Positions 38,734 to 48,679 of a stretch of DNA of 64,000 bases are shown in pieces. How positions within the stretch are numbered: position 1 is the first letter of the stretch; every line of letters begins with the position of its first letter. A program made the translations under genes and the position numbers. The stretch spans positions 94,805 to 158,804 of the forward strand of contig NZ_VDUZ01000014.1 in NCBI RefSeq assembly GCF_008039615.1, read 5' to 3'. This DNA is from Vineibacter terrae (GTDB lineage: Bacteria > Pseudomonadota > Alphaproteobacteria > Reyranellales > Reyranellaceae). The notes under the pieces are model-generated. The model ran no database searches. It was not told the origin of the DNA and was given only the letters and a program-made list of their open reading frames with translations.

Positions 38734-39510
38734 ATGACTGAAATCGAATGGTCGCGGCTGAAGGCCGCCGAGATCAAGGCGCTGGCCGGGCGCAATGCCG
38801 TCGTGATCGTGCCGATCGGCGCCACCGAGCAGCACGGCCCGCATCTGCCCAGCATGGTCGATTGGCGCCTGGTGCAGGAGGTCTCGCACCGGGCGGCACG
38901 CCTCATGACGCGCTCGGTGCCGGTGCTGGTGGCGCCCACCATTCCCTACGGCATGTCCGAGCATCACATGTCGCTCAACGGCACCATCGCGCTCGACTAC
39001 GCCACGATGCATGCCGTGATCCGCTGCGTGGTGGAGTCGGCGATCCGCCACGGCTTCAAGCGCATCTTCGTGCTCAACGGCCATGGCGGCAACACGACGG
39101 CATTGCAGAACATGATCGGCGAGCTGACCGTCGCCCACAAGCTGCCGCTGGCCACCGGCACCTACTGGGACATCGCCGCCGCCTCGATCGCCAGGCTGCT
39201 CGAGCGGCAGAAGGCGCTGCTGCATGCCTGCGAGGCCGAGACCTCGATGCTGATGGCCGTGGCGCCGGAGCTGGTGAACCCCGACGAGCTGGCGCAGATG
39301 CACGGTCCCTACGTGCCTGGCCTGTCGGCGATCCCGGGCGTCAATGCCGGCGTCTACCGCTGGCGCCAGCTCTCCAGCCGCTCGCCCATCGGCGTGATCG
39401 GCGACGCCGCCGCCGCCAGCGCCGACAAGGGCGAGAAGCTGCTGCAGGCCATCGCCGCCGACGTCGCCGAGGCGCTGGCCGACGAGCGGCTATGGAACGC
39501 GCCGATCTGA
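38734..39510 (+). CDS. Creatininase family amidohydrolase
   Basis: Metal-dependent amidohydrolase of the creatininase/MftE fold, 258 residues. The metal-binding motifs are IGATEQHGPHLP (Glu and His ligands, about residues 27-38), DW-RL at 43-46, LNGHGGN (about 111-117) and HACEAETS (Glu, about 168). The start has AAGGAG upstream. Its closeness to the amino acid-type importer suggests it hydrolyses the imported solute; creatinine, formamide-type substrates or a lactam are all compatible. Confidence 0.86.
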   Translation: MTEIEWSRLKAAEIKALAGRNAVVIVPIGATEQHGPHLPSMVDWRLVQEVSHRAARLMTRSVPVLVAPTIPYGMSEHHMSLNGTIALDYATMHAVIRCVVESAIRHGFKRIFVLNGHGGNTTALQNMIGELTVAHKLPLATGTYWDIAAASIARLLERQKALLHACEAETSMLMAVAPELVNPDELAQMHGPYVPGLSAIPGVNAGVYRWRQLSSRSPIGVIGDAAAASADKGEKLLQAIAADVAEALADERLWNAPI

Positions 39511-39518
39511 TGTCTCTC

Positions 39519-39718
39519 CTCTCCCGCTCCCACGCAGGGCTGTCCGGGGAAAAGCCTTCATGGTGAGCTTGTCGAACCATGAAGGCCGCGCACGACGGCT
39601 CGTGCGAGACGCTTCATGGTTCGACAAGCTCACCATGAAGCGTTGCTGCAGCGAAAAGTGCCACATTCTACCGGGCATCCTCCCCGGACAGCCCTGCGCT
39701 CCCGCGGGGAGAGGGATT
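39519..39718. repeat. Nested palindrome with family B copy 2 inside
   Basis: The outer arms run CCTCTCCCGCTCCC then GCAGGGCTGTCCGGGGA at the left and the complements at 39680-39718. A full family B palindrome (39554-39642, arms beginning CTTCATGGTGAGCTTGTCGA) lies inside, off centre. It fills the gap between the convergent creatininase-family and MFS genes. Confidence 0.88.
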
Positions 39719-40979
39719 ACCGCTTCGGTGCGCTGGGCTGGCGCGGCAGCAGCGCCGTCAGCAGCCCTAGCAGCAGCAGGTACGGTGTCGCCTTGTAGAC
39801 CGCATCGATGCCGGCGACGTCGGCAAGCTGACCGAGCGCCGCGGCCCCCAGGCCGCCCAGCCCGAACGAGAAGCCGAAGAACATGCCGGCCACCAGGCCG
39901 ACGCGGCCGGGCATCAGGTCCTGGGCGTAGACCAGGATCGCGGAGAACGCCGAGGCCATGATCATCGCGACCACCACCGCCAGCACGCCGGTCCAGAACA
40001 GGTTGGCGTAGGGCAGCATCAAGGCGAAGGGCAGCGCGCCCAGGATCGAGAACCACATCACCGGGATGCGGCCGACCCTGTCGCCCACGACGCCGCCCAC
40101 GATCGTGCCGGCGACGATGCCGATCAGGAAGGCGAACAGGTAGAGCTGCGCCGTCTGCACGTCGACGCCGAACTTGGCGATCAGGTAGAGCGTGAAATAG
40201 GAGCCCAGGCTGGCGCTGTAGACGTTCTTGGAGAACAGCAGCGCCACCAGGACGGCCACGGCCATGCTGACGCGGCGGCGCGACAGCGTCGGCATGCCGC
40301 CGCCCATTGTCGGGGCCTTGGCGCGGGCCGCCGGCTTCTGCGCGGGACGGCGGGCGCGGTACCAGCCGCCGACCTGGAACAGCACCATCATCGCCACCAG
40401 GGCCGCGGCGGAAAACCACACGATGCTCTGCTGGCCGTGGGGCACGACGACGAAGGCCGCCAGCAGCGGGCCGGCCGCGGATCCGATGTTGCCGCCGACC
40501 TGGAAGAGCGATTGCGCCAGGCCGAAGCGGCCGCCGGCGGCCATGCGCGCCACACGCGAGGCCTCGGGATGGAACACCGACGAGCCCATGCCGATCAGCG
40601 CCGCCGCCAGCAGGATCATGGGATAGCTGTGCGCCTGGGACATCAGCAGCAGGCCGACCAGGGTGAAGCCCATGCCGATCATCAGGGAATAGGGCTGCGG
40701 CCGCTTGTCGGTGTAGAGGCCGACCACCGGCTGCAGCATCGAGGCGGTGCACTGGAAGGCCAGCGTGATGAAGCCGATCTGCCCGAACGACAGCCCGTGC
40801 GAATCCTTGAGGATCGGATAGAGCGCCGGCACCAGCGACTGCATCATGTCGTTGAGCAGGTGGCAGAAGCTCAGCGACAGGATGATGGCGAAGGTCGTGC
40901 TCGTGGCCGACGCCGCAGTCGCCGGCGGGGCCTGTACCGCCGCCTCGGCTTCGTGGGCGGCCATCGTGCTGTTGCTCAT
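39717..40979 (-). CDS. MFS transporter, fosmidomycin resistance (Fsr) type
   Basis: Inner-membrane major facilitator, 420 residues, about 12 membrane segments. It matches the Fsr family: SLSFCHLLNDMMQSLVPALYPILKD at the first helix, GFITLAFQCTASMLQPVVGLYTDKRPQP for the motif A region, and GMGSSVFHPEASRVARMAAGGRFGLAQS, the family's most typical block. It probably exports a small acidic drug or metabolite by proton antiport. No neighbouring regulator was found. Confidence 0.88.
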   Translation of the reverse strand: MSNSTMAAHEAEAAVQAPPATAASATSTTFAIILSLSFCHLLNDMMQSLVPALYPILKDSHGLSFGQIGFITLAFQCTASMLQPVVGLYTDKRPQPYSLMIGMGFTLVGLLLMSQAHSYPMILLAAALIGMGSSVFHPEASRVARMAAGGRFGLAQSLFQVGGNIGSAAGPLLAAFVVVPHGQQSIVWFSAAALVAMMVLFQVGGWYRARRPAQKPAARAKAPTMGGGMPTLSRRRVSMAVAVLVALLFSKNVYSASLGSYFTLYLIAKFGVDVQTAQLYLFAFLIGIVAGTIVGGVVGDRVGRIPVMWFSILGALPFALMLPYANLFWTGVLAVVVAMIMASAFSAILVYAQDLMPGRVGLVAGMFFGFSFGLGGLGAAALGQLADVAGIDAVYKATPYLLLLGLLTALLPRQPSAPKR

Positions 40980-41142
40980 CGAGGCATGGTAGCAGCGGCT
41001 ACCCGCGGCGCCACCGCTGGCTCGGCAGGTCTGCGTTGCATGCCGGAGTTCGGTTGCATGACGCCTGCCTGACGGGTTGAGCATCAATCGACGAACGCAA
41101 TCGATATGCCGCTCCCGCGGCCAAAAAGTGAATCCCATTCAC

Positions 41143-41172
41143 ATTGACAAGCCCGATCGGTGCCGTGTTGAA
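41143..41172 (+). promoter_or_regulatory. Candidate sigma-70 promoter for the second Liv operon
   Basis: TTGACA at 41143-41148 and TTGAAT at 41167-41172, 18 bp apart, about 100 bp before the first gene of the operon. The -35 is perfect and the -10 matches four of six. The surrounding 294-bp gap (40980-41273) has no gene. Confidence 0.45.
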
Positions 41173-41273
41173 TATGCACACGCAAGCTCGGTCGCAAATC
41201 CGTGCGCGTGAGGGGTGGAAATGGTGATTGCGCGCCGAGGAGCTGCAGTCCAGCCAATACGGGTCGTTGACGC

Positions 41274-42110
41274 ATGCCGGTGCTGACGGGCGCCAGTGGC
41301 GCGCAGGCGGCCGTCGGCGGACCGGCGTTGCGCTGCACCGACATCCAGCGCTCGTTCGGCGGCGTGCAGGCGCTCAAGGGCGTGAGCTTTGACCTGCAGC
41401 AGGGCGAGATCTTCGGCCTAGTCGGCCCCAACGGCAGCGGCAAGACCACGATGGTCAACGTCGCCACCGGGTTCTACCCGCCCAATCAGGGCCGCGTGGC
41501 GCTGTTCGGCGAGGACATCACCGGCTGGTCGCCGCATCGCATCGCCCGCCACGGCGTCGCCCGCACCTTCCAGAACCTGGCCCTGTTCAAGGGCATGAGC
41601 GTGCTCGACAACATCCTGGTCGGCCGCCACATCCACATGCGGCCCAGCGCCCTCGCGACCCTGTTCTACTGGGTCGCCGCCGTGCGCGAGGAGGTGGCGC
41701 ACCGGCGCGTGGTCGAGGAGATCATCGACTTCATGCAGCTGCAGGACATCCGGTACGAGCCGGTCGAGATCGTGCCGCTGGGCATGCAGAAGCGCGTCGA
41801 GCTGGCGCGCGCGCTGGCGGCCGAGCCGCGGCTGCTGATCCTGGACGAGCCCATGGCCGGCATGAACCAGGAGGAGAAGGAGTACATCGCCCGCTTCGTG
41901 CTCGACGCGCGTGTCGAGCGCGATCTGTCGGTGCTGGTCATCGAGCACCACATGGACGTCGTCACCGCCATCTGTGATCGCGTGCTGGTGCTGAGCGAGG
42001 GCGCGCCGCTGGCCCAGGGCAAGCCGCGCGAGGCGATGGCCGACCCCGCGGTCGTGGCGGCCTATCTCGGCCAGGGCGCTACGGCCGGGCCGGCCCGGGC
42101 AAGCGCATGA
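41274..42110 (+). CDS. Branched-chain-type ABC transporter ATP-binding protein (LivG-like)
   Basis: Cytoplasmic ABC ATPase of 278 residues, first gene of the second Liv-type operon. Walker A is GPNGSGKTT, Walker B is LLILDEPMAGMN, and the H-loop is VIEHHMDV. The signature is VPLGMQKRVELARAL, where LGMQ replaces LSGGQ; the LP-x-G-x-QKRVE form is known in a LivG subgroup found next to acyl-CoA ligases. The stop overlaps the ligase ATG by four bases. Confidence 0.91.
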   Translation: MPVLTGASGAQAAVGGPALRCTDIQRSFGGVQALKGVSFDLQQGEIFGLVGPNGSGKTTMVNVATGFYPPNQGRVALFGEDITGWSPHRIARHGVARTFQNLALFKGMSVLDNILVGRHIHMRPSALATLFYWVAAVREEVAHRRVVEEIIDFMQLQDIRYEPVEIVPLGMQKRVELARALAAEPRLLILDEPMAGMNQEEKEYIARFVLDARVERDLSVLVIEHHMDVVTAICDRVLVLSEGAPLAQGKPREAMADPAVVAAYLGQGATAGPARASA

Positions 42111-44017
42111 GCGCTGCCGCCGACGGCCCGCCGACCCTCATCGCGGCGCTGGCGCGCAACGCCGCCGAGCACGGCCGCACCGTCGCGGTGCGCGAGCGCG
42201 ACCTCGGCATCTGGCAGGAATACAGCTGGACGGCATTCTTCGACGACGTGATGGCCGCCGCCGCCGGCCTGGAGGCGCTGGGGCTGAAGCCGGGCACGGC
42301 CATGACGGTGATCGGCGACAACCGCTACAACCTCTACGTCGCGATGCTGGGGGCGGTGGCGCTGGGCGCCTTTCCATCGCCTGTCTTCCCGGACGTGCCG
42401 CCGCAGGAGCTGACGCACTACACGCGGCACGGCGCGCCCGACATCGCCGTTGCCGAGGACCAGGAGCAGGTCGACAAGCTGATCGAGCTGCGCGGCCGCA
42501 TCGGCCGGCCGGCGCATATCATCTACGACGACCGGCGCGGCCTGGGCGAGTACACGGCCGAGGGGCTCGTCGCCTTCGCTCACGTGCTGGCGCGCGGCCG
42601 CACGCGGCTGTCGGCCGAAGCGGGCCTGAAGGCCGACATCGCCAGCCGCGCCGGCGGCGACGACATCGCCGTGCTGCTGCATTCGTCGGGCACCACCGGC
42701 GCGCCCAAGGGCATCGCGCCGCGCCACCGGCACGTGATCGCCGCCGTGCGCAACGCCGCGGCGGGCGGCTACTTCCACACCGGCGAGGAGCACTACGCCT
42801 ACCTGCCCACGGCGTGGATCGGCGACTTCGTCTTCACCGTGTGCGCCGGCATCATGCTGCGCTTCCACATCAATATCCCGGAGCGGCAGGAGACGGTGCT
42901 GGGCGACCTGCGGCAGGTCGCGCCGACCTTCTACCTCGCGGCGCCGCGCGCCTGGGACAACATGCTGACGCATGTCCAGGTCGGGATGGCCGATTCGACG
43001 CCGTTCAAGCGCCGCCTGTTCGACTACTTCATGCCGCGCGCGGTGGCGCGCGAGCGCCGGCGGCTGGCGGGCGAGTCAGACGGCCTGCGCGACCGCCTGA
43101 TGGGGCTGCTGGGCGAGATGCTGGTGTTCGCGCCGATCAAGGATTCGCTGGGCCTGAGCCGCACGCGGCGCGCCTATACCGGCGGCGAGGCGCTGGGCGA
43201 GGACACGTTCCTGTTCTTCCGCGCCTTGGGCATCAACCTGAAGCAGTTCTATGGCCAGACCGAAACCTCGGCCTTCACGGCGGCGCAGGACGACGGCGCC
43301 GTGCGGCTGCATACGGTGGGGCGGCCGCTGCCCGGCGTCGATGTCAGGATCGACGACAGCGGCGAGATCCTGGTGCGCTCGCAGAGCGTCGTCGACAGCT
43401 ACTTCGACGATCCCGACGCCACCGCCAAGGCGTTCGTCGACGGCTGGCTGCGGACGGGCGACGCCGGCTCGATCGATGCCGACGGCCAGCTCGTCGTCCT
43501 GGGTCGCGTCGGGGAGGTGGTGCGCACCGCCGCCGGCGAGCGCTACATTCCCAACTACATCGAGAACCGGCTGAAGTTCTCACCCTATATCCGCAACGTC
43601 GCCGTGATCGGCGCCGGCCTGCCGGTGCTCAACGCGATCGTGTGCATCGATTTCGATGCCGTGGCCTACTGGGCCGAGCAGCGCGGCATCGCCAGCACCT
43701 CCTATGCCGACCTGTCGCAGAAGCCGCAGGTGCTCGATCTCGTGCGCGACGTGATCGCACGCAGCAACCAGAACTTCGAGCCCGGTCTGCGCATCCACCG
43801 GTTCGTGAACCTGCACAAGGACTTCGATGCCGACGACGGCGAGATCACCCGCACCCGCAAGCTGCGGCGCAACGTGATCGAGGAGCGCTACGCTCCGCTG
43901 ATCGCCGGCCTCTATGACGGCAGCACCGAGGTGAGCTTCGACGCGCGCATCACCTACGAGAGCGGCGAGACCGGCACCATGCGCCGCACGCTGGCCATCA
44001 CCGAGGTAGCGACATGA
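42107..44017 (+). CDS. AMP-binding acyl-CoA ligase embedded in the Liv-type operon
   Basis: Adenylate-forming ligase, 636 residues, of the long-chain FadD15-like group. The ATP loop is LLHSSGTTGAPKG (about residues 186-198), the adenine motif FYGQTETSAF, and the GWLRTGDAG motif with hinge LVVLGRVGEVVRT. The long C-terminal tail ending in TMRRTLAITEVAT is typical of the subgroup. It is translationally coupled to the ATPase gene before it and precedes the two permeases, so it probably activates the imported carboxylic acid to its CoA ester as it enters. The acid itself is unknown. Confidence 0.9.
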   Translation: MSAAADGPPTLIAALARNAAEHGRTVAVRERDLGIWQEYSWTAFFDDVMAAAAGLEALGLKPGTAMTVIGDNRYNLYVAMLGAVALGAFPSPVFPDVPPQELTHYTRHGAPDIAVAEDQEQVDKLIELRGRIGRPAHIIYDDRRGLGEYTAEGLVAFAHVLARGRTRLSAEAGLKADIASRAGGDDIAVLLHSSGTTGAPKGIAPRHRHVIAAVRNAAAGGYFHTGEEHYAYLPTAWIGDFVFTVCAGIMLRFHINIPERQETVLGDLRQVAPTFYLAAPRAWDNMLTHVQVGMADSTPFKRRLFDYFMPRAVARERRRLAGESDGLRDRLMGLLGEMLVFAPIKDSLGLSRTRRAYTGGEALGEDTFLFFRALGINLKQFYGQTETSAFTAAQDDGAVRLHTVGRPLPGVDVRIDDSGEILVRSQSVVDSYFDDPDATAKAFVDGWLRTGDAGSIDADGQLVVLGRVGEVVRTAAGERYIPNYIENRLKFSPYIRNVAVIGAGLPVLNAIVCIDFDAVAYWAEQRGIASTSYADLSQKPQVLDLVRDVIARSNQNFEPGLRIHRFVNLHKDFDADDGEITRTRKLRRNVIEERYAPLIAGLYDGSTEVSFDARITYESGETGTMRRTLAITEVAT

Positions 44018-44030
44018 GCCCGATCACATC

Positions 44031-44218
44031 CCTCTCCCCGCGCAGGCGGGGTCCTCGCATATGGCCCCTCCGTCATCCCGAGCGCAGCGAGGGATCTCCT
44101 GCGGCAAGGCGCACCGTGCGCCATTCGCAGGAGATCCCTCGCTGCGCTCGGGATGACCGAAAGGGCGGCAGCACAACGTTGCGCCGGATGCGATCGCCCT
44201 GCCTTCGCGGGCAGAACG
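44031..44218. repeat. Nested palindrome: family F outer, family A copy 5 inside
   Basis: The outer part has TCTCCCCGCGCAGGCGGGG and CGCATATG at the left and GGATGCGATCGCCCTGCC at the right. A nearly perfect family A palindrome is at 44071-44157. It is inside the operon, between the ligase and livH-like genes. Confidence 0.85.
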
Positions 44219-44237
44219 AAACCTGGAGCACCCCCTG

Positions 44238-45125
44238 ATGGACTACCTCCTGCTCGGCGAGCTTGCCATCAACGGCGCCCTGGTCGGGCTGATGTACGCC
44301 CTGGTCGCGGCCGGCATCGTGCTCGTCTACAAGACGTCGGGGCTGGCCAACCTGGCGCAGGGCGCCATCGCGATGATGGGCGCCTATCTGACCTGGGCCG
44401 TGGCCACCGGCCTTGGCGCGCCGATGGCGCTGGCGATCGTGCTGGCCCTGGCCATGATGTTCGTGGTCGGGCTGCTGATCGAGCGGCTGGCGCTGCGCCG
44501 CATGGCTGGCCAGCCGGTGATCATGGCCATCATGCTGACCCTGGGGCTGGAGATCATGCTGCGCGGCCTGCTGCCGGGCGTGTTCGGCGCGGCCGTGAAG
44601 CGGCTCGACGTCGGCATACCGCAGGCGCCGGTCTTCGTCGGCGAGCTGCTGGTGAACCGCGCCACGCTCTACGGCGGCATCATCTCGGCCGGCGTTATCC
44701 TGGTCTCGATGCTCATCTTCAACTCGCGGCTGGGCGTGTTCATGCGCGCCGTCTCGGACGACCAGACGGCGTCCTGGTCGGTCGGCATCCGGGTCGAGCG
44801 CGCCATCGCCGTGGCCTGGGGCCTGGCCGCGGTCACGGCGACGGTGTCGGGCATTCTGTGGGGCTCGACCCAGGGCGTCGACTGGTCGCTGTCGCTGCTG
44901 CTGATCAAGGCCCTGGCCATCGCCATCCTCGGCGGCCTGGACTCGATTCCCGGCGTGCTGATTGCCGGGCTGATCGTGGGCGTGGCCGAGAGCCTGGCCA
45001 CCGGCCTGATCGATCCGCTGGTGGGCGGCGGCACGCGCGACATCGTCGCCTCGGTGATCATCCTGCTGACGCTGCTGATCAAGCCGCACGGCCTGTTCGG
45101 CCGCGAGCACATCGAGAGGGTGTGA
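44238..45125 (+). CDS. Branched-chain-type ABC transporter permease (LivH-like)
   Basis: Inner-membrane permease, 295 residues. It opens LGELAINGALVGLMYALVAAGIVLVYKTSGLANLAQG, the LivH pattern with the L-A-N-x-A-Q-G motif. The coupling helix is SRLGVFMRAVSDDQTASWSVGI and the end is IKPHGLFGREHIERV. The stop overlaps the next permease's ATG by one base. Confidence 0.91.
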   Translation: MDYLLLGELAINGALVGLMYALVAAGIVLVYKTSGLANLAQGAIAMMGAYLTWAVATGLGAPMALAIVLALAMMFVVGLLIERLALRRMAGQPVIMAIMLTLGLEIMLRGLLPGVFGAAVKRLDVGIPQAPVFVGELLVNRATLYGGIISAGVILVSMLIFNSRLGVFMRAVSDDQTASWSVGIRVERAIAVAWGLAAVTATVSGILWGSTQGVDWSLSLLLIKALAIAILGGLDSIPGVLIAGLIVGVAESLATGLIDPLVGGGTRDIVASVIILLTLLIKPHGLFGREHIERV

Positions 45126-46198
45126 TGTTCTACCGTCGCGCCGGCATCCGCCACACCAGCTATCGCGCCGAGCGGCAGCTCTGGCCGCTGCCCTTCGACC
45201 GGGCGCTGGTGGCGCTGGTGTTCGCGCTGCTGGTGCTGGCGCCCCTGTACCTGGGCGACCTCTACCTGGCCGGCTACCTGCTGCCCTGGATCATCTGGTC
45301 GACGGCGGCGCTCGGGTTGAACTTCCTGATGGGCGGCGCCGGCCAGATCCATCTCGGCTATGGCGCGGTCATGGCGATCGGCGCCTACACCTCCGTCCAT
45401 CTCGTGCGCGCCGGCGTGCCCCTGGAGGTCGCCATGATCGGCGGCGGCCTGGCCAGCGCCGCGATCGGCATCATGTTCGGCGCCGCGGCGCTGCGCGTGA
45501 AGGGCCTCTACCTGGCGATGGCGACGCTCGCCATGCAGTACATCGTCGACTTCGTGATCTCGCACGTGCCGGCGATCAGCGGCGGCACGCAGGCCACGAT
45601 CCAGGTGCCCACCGTGCGCTTCCTCGGCGTGCCGATCGTCGGCAATACCGCCACCTACTACATGGCCCTGGCGGTGGGCACCGTGGTCACGCTGTTCATG
45701 CTCAACGCACGGCGCACCAGCCTGGGCCGGGCGCTGGCGGCGGTGCGCGAGAAGGACTACGCCGCCGAGGTGATCGGGGTCGGCACCTTGCGCTACAAGC
45801 TGCTGGCGTTCTGGATCTCGTCGTTCATCGGCGGCGTCGTGGGCGCCGTGCTGGCGGTCTGCTACCTGCGCTCGATCTCGCCCGACCAGTTCCACATCGA
45901 GCTGTCGATCCAGCTCGTGGCCATGGTGATCGTGGGCGGCCTGGGCAGCGTGCTGGGCTCCTTCTTCGGCGCGGCCCTGATCCTGTTCGCGCCCATCGTG
46001 CTCAACAACGTCATCGGCAGCCTGTCCGACACGTTCGCTCTTTCCATCAGCTCGGACCTTCGCGCGCATGTCCCGCTGATGCTCTACGGCGCGCTCATCA
46101 TCGGCTTCCTGCTGTGGGAGCCCCTTGGCCTTGCCAAGATCTACGCCAATGTCAGGGACTATTTTCTTGTCTGGCCGTTCCGCCACGCCAGGCGGTGA
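45125..46198 (+). CDS. Branched-chain-type ABC transporter permease (LivM-like)
   Basis: Inner-membrane permease, 357 residues, with the LivM signature FLMGGAGQIHLGYGAVMAIGAYT and the coupling helix RRTSLGRALAAVREKDYAAEVIGV. The N-terminal extension of about 30 polar residues before the first helix is common in this subgroup. It starts directly on the livH-like stop (TGATG). Confidence 0.91.
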   Translation: MFYRRAGIRHTSYRAERQLWPLPFDRALVALVFALLVLAPLYLGDLYLAGYLLPWIIWSTAALGLNFLMGGAGQIHLGYGAVMAIGAYTSVHLVRAGVPLEVAMIGGGLASAAIGIMFGAAALRVKGLYLAMATLAMQYIVDFVISHVPAISGGTQATIQVPTVRFLGVPIVGNTATYYMALAVGTVVTLFMLNARRTSLGRALAAVREKDYAAEVIGVGTLRYKLLAFWISSFIGGVVGAVLAVCYLRSISPDQFHIELSIQLVAMVIVGGLGSVLGSFFGAALILFAPIVLNNVIGSLSDTFALSISSDLRAHVPLMLYGALIIGFLLWEPLGLAKIYANVRDYFLVWPFRHARR

Positions 46199-46223
46199 GG
46201 GCCATCGGAGGGAGAAGCGGGCA

Positions 46224-47486
46224 ATGACACTCAATCGTCGCGACTTCGTGGCCGGCGCCGCCGCGATCGGCCTGGCAGCGCCGCTGCCGCTGGGCCGGGC
46301 GCTGGCGCAGGAAAAGGTGATCCGCCTGGGCATGCCGCAGGACTTCACGCGGGTCTACACGTTCGTGACCGCCGAATACAGCCAGGGCCAGCGCGACTAC
46401 TTCACCCTCATCAACGATCGCGGCGGCATCAACGGCCATAAGCTGCTGGCCGAGGTCTCCGACCACGGCAACGATGTGCCGCGCGCGATCGAGGCCTACG
46501 AGCGGCTGAAGCAGCAGGGCGCCGTGCTGATCGATCCGCTGTCGACGCCCGTGGCGCGGGCGCTGGTGCCGCGCGCGCTGCAGGACCAGATCAACATGCT
46601 GACGACCCTGTCGGGCCGCAGCGATGCCGCCGACGGCAGCGTCTTTCCCTACGTGATGCCGCTGTCGCCGAACTACTGGACGCAGGCCGGGATCCTGGTC
46701 GACTTCTTCCGCCAGCAGGACAAGGACCTCAAGGGCAAGAGGATCGTCCTGGTCCATATCGACACGCCGTTCGGCCGCGAGCCGCTGCCGGTCTTCCAGG
46801 CGCTGGGCAAGAAGCTGGGATACGAGTTCCAGGCCTTCCCCTACACGCCGCCGGGCAACGACCAGTCCGCGATCTGGCCGCAGGTGCGCCGGGCGCGGCC
46901 GGACTGGGTCGTGTTCTGGGGCGCCGGCGTGGGCCAGACCGTGGCGCTGAGCGAGGCGGTCCGCAACGGCATCCGCATGGACCGCGTCTCCTCGTCGGTG
47001 TGGCTGTCGGAATCGGACATGGAGGTCGCCGGCAAGTCCGAGACCAAGGGCGTCCTGAAGTTCGAGGCCTGCGCCGGCGGCCGCGAGCCCAAGCTGATCC
47101 AGGAGATCCTCAAGGACGTGGTCGGCAAGGGCAAGGGCGCCGGGCCGGAAGGCAAGGTCGGCACCAGCTACTACAATATCGGCGTGATGATGGCCGCCAT
47201 CATCACCGAGGGCGTGCGCGTGGCGTTCCAGAAGGCGCCCAACGGGCCGGTGACGGGACCGTGGCTCAACGAGGGCCTGCGCGCCATCACCAACTTCACC
47301 GCCGAAGGGCTGATGCCGCCCATGACGTCGACCAAGGCCGACCACCAGGGCGGCGGCCGCGGCCGCGTCGTGCGCTGGGACGGCGCCAAGTTCGTGCCGG
47401 CCACCGACTGGTTCACGGCCAACCAGGACCTGGTCTGGGACGAGATCCGCAAGGCCTCGGCGGAGTTCAAGGCCAGCGGCAAATAG
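46224..47486 (+). CDS. Branched-chain-type ABC transporter substrate-binding protein
   Basis: Periplasmic LivJ-family binding protein, 420 residues. The N-terminus MTLNRRDFVAGAAAIGLAAPL looks like a twin-arginine signal, unusual but known for this group. The mature start is KVIRLGMPQDFTRVYTFVTA, followed by GINGHKLLAEVSDHGNDVPRAI. The start has GGAGGGAGAAG upstream. It would deliver the acid that the embedded ligase activates. Confidence 0.9.
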   Translation: MTLNRRDFVAGAAAIGLAAPLPLGRALAQEKVIRLGMPQDFTRVYTFVTAEYSQGQRDYFTLINDRGGINGHKLLAEVSDHGNDVPRAIEAYERLKQQGAVLIDPLSTPVARALVPRALQDQINMLTTLSGRSDAADGSVFPYVMPLSPNYWTQAGILVDFFRQQDKDLKGKRIVLVHIDTPFGREPLPVFQALGKKLGYEFQAFPYTPPGNDQSAIWPQVRRARPDWVVFWGAGVGQTVALSEAVRNGIRMDRVSSSVWLSESDMEVAGKSETKGVLKFEACAGGREPKLIQEILKDVVGKGKGAGPEGKVGTSYYNIGVMMAAIITEGVRVAFQKAPNGPVTGPWLNEGLRAITNFTAEGLMPPMTSTKADHQGGGRGRVVRWDGAKFVPATDWFTANQDLVWDEIRKASAEFKASGK

Positions 47487-47532
47487 CGGAAATGTCGATG
47501 GCTGCGCCCGGGGGCATTTTCTGTATGTTCCC

Positions 47533-47786
47533 CCTTGCGGGCAGGGCGATCGCATATGCTGCCGTTACCCCTCGCCCCGCGGCAGCGGGGAGAGGGAGGG
47601 GCCCATCGCGTAGCGATGGGAAGGTGAGGGGTACGAGCGACCAGTCCCTGTTCTCTCCGCATGGCCTGATCGTTCCTACCCCTCACCTTCCCATGCCTTC
47701 GGCATGGGCCCCTTCCTCTCCCCGCTGCCGCGGGGCGAGGAGACGGCGTCGGTGCGCCATATGCGATCGCCCTGTCCTTGCCGTAC
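47533..47786. repeat. Nested palindrome with family E copy 2 inside
   Basis: Outer arms GGGCAGGGCGATCGCATATG and CATATGCGATCGCCCTGTCC enclose a family E-type palindrome at 47567-47745 (CCCCTCGCCCCGCGGCAGCG and the complement, with GGGCCCATCGC sub-hairpins). With the gap to the next start it covers the roughly 300 gene-free bases in the operon. Confidence 0.87.
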
Positions 47787-47796
47787 GGACGATGAC

Positions 47797-48588
<792 letters not shown>

Positions 48589-48615
48589 CGTCCCGAAAGG
48601 CTTTGCCGAAACAAT

Positions 48616-48668
48616 GCTTCATGGTGAGCAAGGTGAATGCGGAGCATTCACCTTGCTCACCATGAAGG
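48616..48668. repeat. Family B-like palindrome, variant copy
   Basis: GCTTCATGGTGAGCAAGGTG then GAATGCGGAGCATTC and the complement. The outer CTTCATGGTGAGC arms match family B, but the inner arm differs. It lies between convergent genes. Confidence 0.82.
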
Positions 48669-48679
48669 CTTTTGAGAAC

